DNA from: Planctomycetaceae bacterium
GTDB lineage: Bacteria > Planctomycetota > Planctomycetia > Pirellulales > Thermoguttaceae
Direction of reading: 5' to 3'
Assembly (NCBI GenBank): GCA_031267635.1
Contig: JAIRYX010000285.1
Span: forward strand, 1-29,505
Length of the DNA: 29,505 bases
A model generated the notes under the pieces. It worked only from the letters and a program-made list of their open reading frames with translations. It was not told the origin of the DNA and made no database searches. Shown here piece after piece: positions 8,021 to 16,484 of the stretch. The position numbers and the translations under genes were made by a program. Positions within the stretch are counted from its first letter, which is position 1. Every line of letters starts with the position of its first letter.

Positions 8021-10216
8021 TCAGTTCCCCGGCGCAGGAAACACCTTTACACTTTTGGATTTACTGCTGATTATGTCCCGTTGCAGCTTCCTTGGATCGT
8101 AACCGAATACCTCAACGGTGATTGTAACAGATCCGCTATTGATTGTTGCCGCTAAATCTAATGGGATTTTTGTAGTTGTGTTGGGATAAATGCTGCTATC
8201 GCTGCCGACGTCATCGACAATAAGAAACTCGCGCGTTTTTAGAAGACCGTTGGTACTGTCTCGAATATACTCCCTCTTGCCGCTGTCATCCACTTTGGTA
8301 AATCCTAAACCGTCGGGAAGCGTTACACGGACTTGTCCGCCCCCAAACGGTACGGTAGCGTTGTTTGTTACCATTACGTCAAATGAGGTAGGAGTGTTGG
8401 AATGCAGCAACGCTGGAACTTGACAATCCACGACAAGTTTATTACGAAAAAGGAGCGGATCGTTGCTCGGTTGCTGTGTTTCGGCGGTCGTTCCGCCGGA
8501 CATTGTTCCTGCGTCGATTCCGCCAAAACCCGATGGCGTTAACTCGGACGACGAATCCAACGGCGTTAAAGGCGAAGGCGAATAGGGCGTTGTCGGCATT
8601 GTTGACGGCGAAGTAATAACAGACGACGCAGCATCTGCTCCATTGGAAACGTCGTTTGTCGAATCGCCGACATACATACTTAATTGCGGGTTTAATTCGA
8701 TATTGAGCGGCTGCGAACTTAATGTTGTATTATTCGTCATCGCCTGCAACACGAGCGAAATCTGCATGGTTTGCTCGCCGCGAACATCCAGATTTTGCCA
8801 CGTTAGAAGCGATCCGCCGTCGCTTTGCGGCGTTTGCGCGGTCGTTTGCGGCGCGGACGAAATCAACTTGAGATATTCTGGGAGAATCAGCGTAACCGTT
8901 CCCGGTTTGGACACGCTCGAATGATTGGTTACGTTGATCTGACAAGTGAATTGTTCGTTCCAGCGAATCGCCGACGGCAAAACGGCTTGGATTGTCAACG
9001 GTGCGTCTTTCGCCCAGATGTTTTGTACGTTTGCCGAATGTAATTCCAGACGTTTTGTTCCGCTGTCAACGCCAACTGGTCGAATGATTTTCACTGAAAC
9101 TGTACTGACGCCGGAATCGCCTTCAAGCAAATGCAAATCCGCTGCCGCTTCGCCGTTCTCGTTGGCGATGACGTCAACAACTTTCGCGCGGCTTTCTCCG
9201 AATCCGGCTTGTGGACCGCCAATAATTTCATAACGAGCAATCCATTTCGGACATGGTGCACCGCTTGTCCGTTTTTTGATTTTGGTGACGAAGATTTTCG
9301 GTTCGTCGTATTTTGTTACGTCGGAATTGGGATAAATCCATTCCGCGTCTACCCAATGAATAACAGCGTTGGACGAGCGGCGGGTTGCATCTTTGATATC
9401 CGGTGCGTAAGCGGTCACTGTACTTGTTCCTTCTTCCGCCGATTGAATTGATACCCAGGATTGTCCGGCAAGATGCGGAGCCGGTTCAAAAGCGTCGCCG
9501 CGATCCACGACTCCTTCACTATGCAGCGTCGAGGTGACCGCGTAACGGTCGCTCACTTTTTTTGCTTTCGTAAAATCAAATGTCAAACAGTTGCCGTATT
9601 CGGTTTTGTTCATTGTCAAAATATGACCAACGCCGCCGAGCGACCATTCAATCTGCTTGCCGGTTCGCAAATAATCGTCGTCGCCCTTGTAGCTGGCGAA
9701 ACATAAAACTTCGGAACCGACCAGCGCGATTTGTTCTACCGGTGAAGTCAGTACAATTGGACCTGAACCGGTCGTCAAAAGCGGCGTCGAGGTATTCGGC
9801 GAAGCTCCGCGAACCAATCCGCCATAAGGAAGATTGGAATTGGAAACGACATTCGAGTTTCCCGACGACGTCCCCGGCGAGGCGACAATTCCCGGAAGTG
9901 TCGTAATCGGCACAGCGGCAGGAGTTTCCGACGCTGTCGAAGTTGCGATTGCTGTGCCGGAATAATCGCGTGGCGTACCGGGTGGAGCAATAAACATACT
10001 TTTATTTTCAGGAAGTGATGTTTCTTCATTTCGCACGAAAAGACGATTCCCGGATGGATCGATTTTGTACGGAAATTGACAACCGATAAATAAAATCAAA
10101 ACAAAAAACGCAGCAAATATCAAAAGATTCAAGAAAACAGAACGTGCCGCGACTTTTTTGAAAAACCGCATTATAATTTCGGCTGATTTCTTGTTTTCAA
10201 ATATTGAACGTTTCAT
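8021..10216 (-). CDS. Large surface lipoprotein with DUF11/CARDB-like domains
   Basis: 731 residues. The N-terminal hydrophobic helix (about 28-45) ends in a lipobox FIGC, so Cys46 would be lipidated. A Ser/Thr/Gly-rich linker (about 70-150) follows, then beta-rich Ig-like regions, two of which resemble DUF11-type repeats: around 405-505 ('FTCQINVTNHSSVSKPGTVT', 'LPEYLKLISSAP') and around 610-725 ('SFDVMVTNNATVPFGGG', 'VTLPDGLGFTKVDD'). A Pro/Ser/Thr linker separates them. The likely role is structural, on the envelope or surface. An alternative start is the ATG at 10171, giving a leader of more usual length; neither start has a ribosome binding site. It is convergent with the pseudopilin cassette on one side and transcribed alone. 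Confidence 0.85.
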   Translation of the reverse strand: MKRSIFENKKSAEIIMRFFKKVAARSVFLNLLIFAAFFVLILFIGCQFPYKIDPSGNRLFVRNEETSLPENKSMFIAPPGTPRDYSGTAIATSTASETPAAVPITTLPGIVASPGTSSGNSNVVSNSNLPYGGLVRGASPNTSTPLLTTGSGPIVLTSPVEQIALVGSEVLCFASYKGDDDYLRTGKQIEWSLGGVGHILTMNKTEYGNCLTFDFTKAKKVSDRYAVTSTLHSEGVVDRGDAFEPAPHLAGQSWVSIQSAEEGTSTVTAYAPDIKDATRRSSNAVIHWVDAEWIYPNSDVTKYDEPKIFVTKIKKRTSGAPCPKWIARYEIIGGPQAGFGESRAKVVDVIANENGEAAADLHLLEGDSGVSTVSVKIIRPVGVDSGTKRLELHSANVQNIWAKDAPLTIQAVLPSAIRWNEQFTCQINVTNHSSVSKPGTVTLILPEYLKLISSAPQTTAQTPQSDGGSLLTWQNLDVRGEQTMQISLVLQAMTNNTTLSSQPLNIELNPQLSMYVGDSTNDVSNGADAASSVITSPSTMPTTPYSPSPLTPLDSSSELTPSGFGGIDAGTMSGGTTAETQQPSNDPLLFRNKLVVDCQVPALLHSNTPTSFDVMVTNNATVPFGGGQVRVTLPDGLGFTKVDDSGKREYIRDSTNGLLKTREFLIVDDVGSDSSIYPNTTTKIPLDLAATINSGSVTITVEVFGYDPRKLQRDIISSKSKSVKVFPAPGN

Positions 10217-11036
10217 CGTTTGAATTCTGTTGGACCGTCAATGTTTGTGTGTATTGTAAAGTTTCTCAATATTCTAACAATAATAATATAAAATTTTTCG
10301 TTTTTTCTAAAATTTTGCAGATTTCGGCATATTTTGCGTTTTTTTGCGTTTTGAGAAAAGGGCAATTTCGTGTTAAATTTGATTTTTTGAGCGATTTTAG
10401 AGAAAAGATATGCGTTTTACACGGTCAATAAGTTTATATTTTCGGCACTTTAGATTCAGGAGAGTTTTATTTCGTTGTAACTATTCAGTATAACTATTCA
10501 GTTGATTGGAGTCTTTTACGGGTAGCTCCTGTCCCTTGAGTTCCAACAGTCCTTCTTGTCCCCAACGCTTTTTTGCGATCTCTTGATTTTCTTGAAATGT
10601 TGAAAATTACCAGAAATTCGTATTGACTCACGGCAATACGGCAAGTAGAATAAAAAATTAAGTTTCATGTAACTCATGTTACGCATGAGGTCTGTGTAAG
10701 TACTTTCCATTGCAATTGTCCGTATCTTTTTAATGATCCGTGTATTTTTTTAGAAGGTAACGATTCAGTTGCCCGAACGGTTTTATTATTGTAGCCCTTA
10801 TTTATCAAGTTTCCCTTAGTAGCCAACACAGCCCTCAAAACTCGCCCTTATGCCCTTATTTTTGAGATAATGGATTTTTATCAAAAAAATTGAACGAAAA
10901 ATAAGGACGGCAATAATAATATTTTCCAATAAAATGACGGCAACTGAATAGTTACAAAAAATCAACGAACCGTGACTTAATTTTAAAAACTTATGTGCGT
11001 AACATGAGTCATGTAAATGAGTATTATTTGAAAACC
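10217..11036. other. Divergent intergenic region with repeat element
   Basis: An ~800-bp AT-rich stretch with no convincing gene. It must hold the promoter of the minus-strand lipoprotein (about 10217-10330) and of the His/Cys protein. The segment 10528-10562 (CCTGTCCCTTGAGTT...TTGTCCCC) echoes 2591-2625. The dispersed-repeat copy 3 lies at 10757-10955. Confidence 0.5.
10757..10955. repeat. Dispersed repeat family, copy 3 (MITE-like, ~199 bp)
   Basis: The ends are inverted: GTAACGATTCAGTTGCC (10757-10773) and GGCAACTGAATAGTTAC (10939-10955) pair with one mismatch. Inside, TTATTATTGTAGCCCTTATTT pairs with AAATAAGGACGGCAATAATAA. No coding capacity and no clear target-site duplication. The right half and the 53 bp after it are repeated at 12841-12953. 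A further imperfect inverted pair (around 10664-10687 and 10994-11018, core CTCATGTTACGCA) may mark an outer boundary. Confidence 0.8.
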
Positions 11037-11390
11037 ATGTCGCACAAACGCTTTCAAAAAAATTATGTTTGTCAGCTTTTACTGCTTTCATTTATCTTTT
11101 GGGCAGTTTGCGGTCAGGGTTTGCATTTATGGAAACTTTCTCATTTTCATTCCGTAAATATTCTGCAAAATAATATTGTTGCTCAAATTGCGGTTTCCTC
11201 TGAAACGCATGACGGTGAACATTGCTCTATCTGTTTGTTTTATCAATTGCTGCAACATTCGTTTTTCGTTCCTAATGCTTTACTGAACGAAATCGTGCTA
11301 CTGAAACAGCAACTATTTTCAGAAGACCGTTTCTCTGTTGGCGATGGCGTCGCGGGACTGTTCTTACGAGGTCCACCTTTCTCGCATTGA
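11037..11390 (+). CDS. Small secreted His/Cys-motif protein, unrecognised
   Basis: 117 residues from ATG 11037 (a longer GTG frame begins at 10995, inside repeat DNA). Residues 11-29 form a hydrophobic signal or anchor ending near VCGQG. The exported part has two histidine clusters: 'LWKLSHFHS' and 'ETHDGEHCSICLFYQLLQH', the latter with an H-x3-H-C-x2-C arrangement that could bind a metal. I do not recognise the family; there is a superficial likeness to short DUF2946-like proteins. It ends about 108 bp before the second pseudopilin, in the same direction, so the two probably form a unit. No ribosome binding site is obvious. Confidence 0.6.
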   Translation: MSHKRFQKNYVCQLLLLSFIFWAVCGQGLHLWKLSHFHSVNILQNNIVAQIAVSSETHDGEHCSICLFYQLLQHSFFVPNALLNEIVLLKQQLFSEDRFSVGDGVAGLFLRGPPFSH

Positions 11391-11498
11391 GTTGATTCTT
11401 TTTCAATGTCAAGCGGAACATCGTTTTCATTTTGCGCGGATGTGTTTTTGCGCACCGATTTACGCTTGTCCAAACTCAATAAACGAAAGGTTTTAGCA

Positions 11499-12518
11499 AT
11501 GTTTAGTATGAAGGAATTACGTTTTTTGGGGTTCGTTTCGGCAGTTCTTTCTGCTTTAGGATTCGAACATTCCGCCGATCTCCGCTTTAAAAACCGGAAC
11601 GCTCGTTTTTACGCATTCACTTTGGTGGAATTGCTTGTTGTAATTGCGATCATCGGTATCCTGATTGCGCTGCTTCTTCCGGCAGTTCAAGCGGCACGCG
11701 AGGCGGCGAGGCGAATGCAATGTGCAAACAACATGCGTCAACTTGGACTTGCCTTTCACAATTACCACGACACATTCAACCGCTTGCCCGCTGCGTGGTT
11801 CGGTTACGAAAACGGTACAAACCGTCCCAACGCACTTGGCGATCCGGGTTGGGGATGGGCTGCGTCAATTCTTCCTTATGTGGAACAAGGAAATGTGCAG
11901 AATAATTTTGTGCATTTCGATAGACCCGTTTCCGCAAGTGAAAATGAGCAGGCACGTCAAACCGTGTTAAGTTTGTTTCGTTGTCCGTCTGACCCAAACG
12001 GCAACGCGACCTTTACGATTGAAGAGTTCGAGTCGCTTCACGAGCACGAAGAAGAGGAAGAAGGCGGAGAGGATCTGGACGACATGGCGTTTGCGTCGGC
12101 AAATTACGTTGCATCGTTCGGCACACTGGATACGGAAGAAGCGGAAGATTGTCCTGTCGGTACCGTTTTCAAAACCGACGGCGCTTTTTATCACAACAGT
12201 TGTCTCGGATTTCAAGCGTTTACCGATGGTCTGAGTAACACATTTTTTGTCGGCGAACGAAGCAGCCGAATTGGAAAATCAACTTGGGTTGGCATGCCTG
12301 CCGGAGACGGTTGTTTTCCAACATTAGTAGTCGGAACCACGCACGATGTTTTCGGCAAACAAAACGGCGGTAGTTCGCACGCTTTTTCAAGCGAACACCA
12401 CGGCGGTACGAATTTCACATTCGGCGACGGTTCCGTTCATTTTATTTCCGAAACAATCAACCCGGACATTTTACGCGCTATTTCGACACGAAGCGGAGGC
12501 GAAACAGTGCAGTTTTAG
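11499..12518 (+). CDS. DUF1559 prepilin-type N-terminal domain protein (pseudopilin 2)
   Basis: 339 residues from ATG 11499, chosen because AAAGG at 11486-11490 is eight bases upstream; ATG 11406 would add 31 residues without a ribosome binding site. FTLVELLVVIAIIGILIALL starts at residue 40, then LPAVQAAREAARRMQC; the C-terminal domain ends in HHGGTNFTFGDG (H-x9-DG). Ala again precedes the FTLVE cleavage site. At about residues 180-195 there is an insert with HEHEEEEEGGEDLDD, not seen in pseudopilin 1, which could bind cations. Preceded by the His/Cys small protein and bracketed by repeat copies 3 and 4. The protein should be exported or membrane-anchored; its function is unknown. Confidence 0.88.
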   Translation: MFSMKELRFLGFVSAVLSALGFEHSADLRFKNRNARFYAFTLVELLVVIAIIGILIALLLPAVQAAREAARRMQCANNMRQLGLAFHNYHDTFNRLPAAWFGYENGTNRPNALGDPGWGWAASILPYVEQGNVQNNFVHFDRPVSASENEQARQTVLSLFRCPSDPNGNATFTIEEFESLHEHEEEEEGGEDLDDMAFASANYVASFGTLDTEEAEDCPVGTVFKTDGAFYHNSCLGFQAFTDGLSNTFFVGERSSRIGKSTWVGMPAGDGCFPTLVVGTTHDVFGKQNGGSSHAFSSEHHGGTNFTFGDGSVHFISETINPDILRAISTRSGGETVQF

Positions 12519-13667
12519 ATTTTCATCCGACAAGTTTATGCATTAATTCGTTGCGTTTTTAAAAGCGGACAAACTGCACAATAAGAAAAGTTGCAAAAAT
12601 TCTCTTTCTGATTATTTCGTTTTTGGGGGACAATATTTGAAAACGCAATAGAACACTATGGCATCAGTTGCTCAAGCCCAATCAGTCCGCACTGAGCAGC
12701 TGCATCGTTACCCACACGGCTTTACCATTGCAGCCCTTGTTTTTCGTTCAAGTTTTTTTGGTAACAATCCATCATCTAAAAAATAAGGGGATAAGGGCGC
12801 ATATTGGGAACAAATTCGGGTTACTAATGGAATTTCAGAAAAATAAGAGCGGCAATAATAATAATATTTTCCGATAAAATGACGGCAACTGAATAGTTAC
12901 AAAAAATCAACGAACAACGACTTAATTTTAAAAACTTATTTGCGTAACATGAGGTATATAGGTTGGACAGCTGACTAATTACTTTCAAAATTTATAAAAT
13001 CCTAGCGATATATATAGCGCAAGGTACGAACTTGTCGGATAAATTAGGAACATCAATTCAAGTGTAGGAAAATTGGAAAAAGGTGTCGAATCAATAACAG
13101 ATCAACCGAAAAATATTCTTATTTTGCTTGACGTTTTTCGCGCTCTTACTGGTTTACCTTTTCTTTTTTGATTTATTCGGCATGGAGTAGCAGTTCGGCT
13201 ATGAGTGAAGACGCTCATTTGACAAGCGGCATGAGTCATTATCAACTCCAACGGTTCCGATTTATACTGCGTCACCCCACCGCTTGCTTCGGGAAATTTT
13301 CCAGAAAACATACCCAAACTACACCAATTACCACGTCACTAATGAAAGCAATTTTCATGAAACCATAAATGCTCCCCTTGTCGGAATGAAAAAATGCGGT
13401 ATTATATTTATCTTTGGTGATTTTACGCATTTGACCGCCGTGATATTCCGGCGGAAGCGGAATGAAACCGTTTTGCGGGGTAAGCTTTTTGTTAAGCCCC
13501 CTTGCAGAAGAAGAGGTTTAGTGTATAACTATGATCTTGAGTTTCGTCGTCCGTTGACGTGATAGTGTCACGAAAGCTTTCGCTGAAATAATTTCAATGG
13601 AAAATTTTACCGTTTTTTATTGATCATAAATTAACGAGTATGTGATTCGATGTGAATCCGAAAACGC
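12519..13667. other. Intergenic region before the tRNA cluster
   Basis: About 1.1 kb without a convincing gene. Repeat copy 4 occupies about 12703-12953. Beyond it, CCGCCG (13435-13440) and CGGCGG (13449-13454) form a small hairpin, and CGAAAGCTTTCG at 13571-13582 is a perfect palindrome 85 bp before the first tRNA. A 71-codon minus frame at 13102-13317 has no signal, motif or ribosome binding site that I can recognise. The promoter for the tRNA/tuf unit should lie near 13540-13660, without unambiguous boxes. Confidence 0.5.
12703..12953. repeat. Dispersed repeat family, copy 4
   Basis: The left arm (about 12722-12746, TTACCATTGCAGCCCTTG) is inverted relative to the right arm (AATAAGAGCGGCAATAATAA, from about 12842). 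The right end GGCAACTGAATAGTTAC (12884-12900) is identical to that of copy 3, and the next 53 bp (AAAAAATCAACGAAC...GCGTAACATGAG) are also shared with 10956-11008. The similarity therefore extends beyond the element, and copies 3 and 4 make a direct repeat of about 110 bp around the second pseudopilin cassette. Confidence 0.8.
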
Positions 13668-13740
13668 GCTAGTGTAGCTCAATTGGCAGAGCAGTTGATT
13701 TGTAATCAACAGGTTGCGGGTTCAAGTCCCATCACTAGCT
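13668..13740 (+). tRNA. tRNA-Thr (anticodon TGT)
   Basis: 73 nt. The acceptor stem GCTAGTG/CACTAGC is perfect. The anticodon arm GTTGA-TTTGTAA-TCAAC gives TGT, and the T-arm has GGTTCAAGTCC. CCA is not encoded. First of four tRNAs leading into tuf, as in the classic thrU-tyrU-glyT-thrT-tufB order. Confidence 0.96.
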
Positions 13741-13843
13741 CTGAAAAAGTAAAAGGTGAAAATTTATTGATGTTTGTAAATTGTTACGATTTCTTATCGT
13801 CGTAAGTTTTTTATTAATCACCACTTACTTAAAATTTTTGTAT

Positions 13844-13926
13844 GGGAGGTTACCCGAGTGGCCAAAGGGGGCAGACTGTAAATCTGCTGGTTTTTACCTT
13901 CGAAGGTTCGAATCCTTCACCTCCCA
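13844..13926 (+). tRNA. tRNA-Tyr (anticodon GTA)
   Basis: 83 nt with the long variable arm typical of bacterial tRNA-Tyr. The acceptor stem is GGGAGGT/ACCTCCC, discriminator A. Anticodon arm GCAGA-CTGTAAA-TCTGC gives GTA. T-loop GGTTCGAATCC. CCA not encoded. Confidence 0.96.
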
Positions 13927-13995
13927 CTGACCTATCCGAAACTAGCTGATATGAAAGAATTTGCGAAAAGTATAATTTTCGCAAACTCCAAAATT

Positions 13996-14066
13996 GCGGG
14001 TGTAGCTCAATGGTAGAGCCACAGCCTTCCAAGCTGAAGACGAGGGTTCGATTCCCTTCACCCGCT
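13996..14066 (+). tRNA. tRNA-Gly (anticodon TCC)
   Basis: 71 nt. Acceptor stem GCGGGTG/CACCCGC. Anticodon arm CAGC-CTTCCAA-GCTG gives TCC. T-arm AGGGTTCGATTCCCT. CCA not encoded. Confidence 0.95.
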
Positions 14067-14301
14067 CTTTTGTTCATTATCAGTTAAGTCAAGATTATTT
14101 GTTTGCCGTGGGGCGGTTTTTGTTGCCAAGTCGAACTTTGGGGTGCTTGCAATCCGAAACCGTTCCGTATGACTCGGCGGGGACATGTTTATTAAATTGT
14201 GATAATTTTGAAAATTGCATTACGCAACTGAAAAAGCTGTCATAAAGAAAATGTTCTTATCACAAGCTGACGCATGAGCATCATGTTCATCAGGTAACGA
14301 T

Positions 14302-14374
<73 letters not shown>

Positions 14375-14453
14375 TTTGCCCCGCATGTCATCCGAAGTGC
14401 GTTTGTTTTTAAGTTCAGACCCCAAAAACGTAATTACACGGAGATTTATTCCA

Positions 14454-15653
14454 ATGGCTAAAGACGTATTTCAACGAACTAAGCCGCACGTGAACGTTGG
14501 GACCATCGGCCATATTGACCACGGCAAAACAACGCTCACTGGTGCCATTCTTGCAGTGCAAGCCGCGAAAGGTCTTGCACAAACCAAATCGTATGCCGAC
14601 ATTGCCAAAGGCGGTACGGTGCGCGACGCATCAAAAACCGTAACAATTGCAGTGGCGCACGTCGAATATGAGACAGAAAACCGTCACTATGCTCACATTG
14701 ACTGTCCCGGTCACGCCGACTTCATTAAAAACATGATTACTGGTGCGGCTCAAATGGATGGTGCAATTGTGGTTGTTGCCGCCGATACAGGACCGATGCC
14801 CCAAACGAAAGAACATATTTTGCTCGCTCGTCAGGTCAACGTTCCGCGATTGGTAGTTTTCCTCAACAAATGCGATCTCGTGGATGATGATGAGCTTCTC
14901 GAACTTGCTGAGCTTGAAATACGCGACTTGCTTACCGAGAAAGGGTTTCCCGGTGCGGAAATTCCGATTATTCGCGGTAGTGCTATCGCGGCTTATCAAA
15001 GTCCAACCGATCCGGCTGCGACGAAGTGCATTGCAGAATTGATGGACGCCATTGATTCGTATATTCCCGAGCCGGCACGTGAACAAGACAAACCGTTTAT
15101 GATGGCGGTTGAAGATGTGTTCTCTATCGAAGGTCGCGGTACTGTGGCGACCGGTCGTATTGAACGCGGTGTGATTAAAGTCGGCGAAGAAGTCCAAGTC
15201 GTCGGTTTGACCGAAGAATTGAGAAAAACCACTGTAACCGGTGTGGAAACGTTCAAAAAGACGCTGGATCAAGGCGTTGCTGGCGATAACGTCGGTTTAC
15301 TCCTTCGCGGCGTGAAACGTGAAGAAATTCAGCGCGGTCAAGTGCTTGCCAAACCGGGTTCCATTACACCGCACACTGCGTTTGAAGCGGAAGTTTACGT
15401 GTTGTCGAAAGATGAAGGTGGACGTGCAACGCCGTTCTTCGGTGGTTATCGTCCGCAGTTCTATTTCAGAACAACCGACGTAACCGGTTCAATTTCGCTT
15501 TCTAAAGATGTGGAAATGTGTATGCCGGGCGATAATGTCAAGTTGAATGTCGAATTAATTTCGCCGATTGCTCTTGATGAAAACGTTCGCTTTGCTATTC
15601 GAGAAGGTGGCCGTACCGTCGGTTCCGGTGTTGTAACAAAAATTCTCAAATAG
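14454..15653 (+). CDS. tuf: Elongation factor Tu
   Basis: 399 residues; the GTPase that delivers aminoacyl-tRNA to the ribosome. G1 GHIDHGKTT (about 19-27), G3 DCPGH, G4 NKCD and the domain 2/3 landmarks IEGRGTVATGRIERG and GGRTVGSGVVTKI are all present. ATG 14454 follows GGAG (14438-14441); an in-frame ATG at 14376 overlaps the tRNA flank and is less likely. Switch I is unusual: instead of the common APEEKxRGITI stretch it reads KGGTVRDASKTVTIAV, keeping the Thr before Ile but replacing Arg-Gly. I remember the same variant in Rhodopirellula-type EF-Tu, so it is probably lineage-specific. Placed between tRNA-Thr(GGT) and tRNA-Trp. Confidence 0.98.
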   Translation: MAKDVFQRTKPHVNVGTIGHIDHGKTTLTGAILAVQAAKGLAQTKSYADIAKGGTVRDASKTVTIAVAHVEYETENRHYAHIDCPGHADFIKNMITGAAQMDGAIVVVAADTGPMPQTKEHILLARQVNVPRLVVFLNKCDLVDDDELLELAELEIRDLLTEKGFPGAEIPIIRGSAIAAYQSPTDPAATKCIAELMDAIDSYIPEPAREQDKPFMMAVEDVFSIEGRGTVATGRIERGVIKVGEEVQVVGLTEELRKTTVTGVETFKKTLDQGVAGDNVGLLLRGVKREEIQRGQVLAKPGSITPHTAFEAEVYVLSKDEGGRATPFFGGYRPQFYFRTTDVTGSISLSKDVEMCMPGDNVKLNVELISPIALDENVRFAIREGGRTVGSGVVTKILK

Positions 15654-15722
15654 GTTGAGAGATTGTTTCCTGTTTGTCCCTGACAGGTCGTTATGTAATC
15701 GACATTTCAGGGACAGTGGTGA

Positions 15723-15795
15723 AGGGGTGTAGCTCAATTGGCAGAGCACTGGTCTCCAAAACCAGCGGTTGGGAGTTCGACTCTCTTCGCCCCTG
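15723..15795 (+). tRNA. tRNA-Trp (anticodon CCA)
   Basis: 73 nt. Acceptor stem AGGGGTG/CGCCCCT with one T-G pair, discriminator G. Anticodon arm CTGGT-CTCCAAA-ACCAG gives CCA. Placed between tuf and secE, the usual site of trpT in many bacteria. Confidence 0.96.
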
Positions 15796-15891
15796 TTTGT
15801 GTTTATTCAGGATGATTTTTAGATTCTTACTAAACGGATGGAGTGCGTTAATCCCACGAGTTTGTGGCTTTGATTCACCTAAAGGTTAAAG

Positions 15892-16410
15892 GTGGTAAGC
15901 GTGTCGGGTTTCCTACGAGAACTGTTCAGCATCAGGTTGTATAAAAATTCGCAAGGACGTATTGTTCGACGTTGCACAATGCTCGGTATTATTGCAGTGA
16001 TTGCGTGGGGTGCATTGCGACTTATTCAAACATCTTCCGGAAAAACAATTATGTCTTTTTTCGGTTGGTTGACGCATTTTGTGGCGCCTGCGGTAGCTGA
16101 AGGCGAAGAAGCGGTTGGATTAGCAGCTCTTCCAAAATTGTTGGCGGATCATCCGGCTCCGCTTTATATGCTTGTGGGAATTGTTGTGTTGTTTGGAATT
16201 TGGTTGGCGTTTCGGATTGTGAATATGCCGCGAATTGCCGAATTTTTAATCGCGGTAGAAGCGGAAATGGTAAAAGTTTCGTGGCCTTCAACGAAAGAAT
16301 TGTATGTAACGACAGTTGTTGTTATTACCGTGATGTTTATTTTTTGTGTGTTTTTGGCGATTTACGACTTTTTTTGGTTGCATTTGTTTCGATGGATTGG
16401 CGTTTTATAA
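15892..16410 (+). CDS. secE: Preprotein translocase subunit SecE
   Basis: 172 residues, the small essential subunit that clamps SecY in the SecYEG channel. The family signature VEAEMVKVSWPSTKEL is at 122-137, followed by the conserved C-terminal helix (about 138-160). Two extra hydrophobic segments (about 29-46 and 91-110) precede it, with a variable Ala/Glu-rich stretch between them, making it longer than the ~65-residue single-helix SecE of Gram-positives. The start is GTG at 15892 or 15901; AAAGG at 15881-15885 suits the first and AGGTGG at 15890-15895 the second. nusG follows after 74 bp. Confidence 0.93.
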   Translation: MVSVSGFLRELFSIRLYKNSQGRIVRRCTMLGIIAVIAWGALRLIQTSSGKTIMSFFGWLTHFVAPAVAEGEEAVGLAALPKLLADHPAPLYMLVGIVVLFGIWLAFRIVNMPRIAEFLIAVEAEMVKVSWPSTKELYVTTVVVITVMFIFCVFLAIYDFFWLHLFRWIGVL

Positions 16411-16484
16411 CATCATCGGATTATGTGTTGTGTTTGCAAATGGTTTTGAAGTATTTTAACGGCTTGGCTTGTTTGAGGTGAAAA

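Noticed and set aside
13102..13317. 71-codon minus frame upstream of the tRNAs
   Set aside because: Looks protein-like in places but has no start signal, domain or conserved neighbour that I can identify.
14631..15272. 213-codon frame antisense to tuf
   Set aside because: Shadow of tuf.
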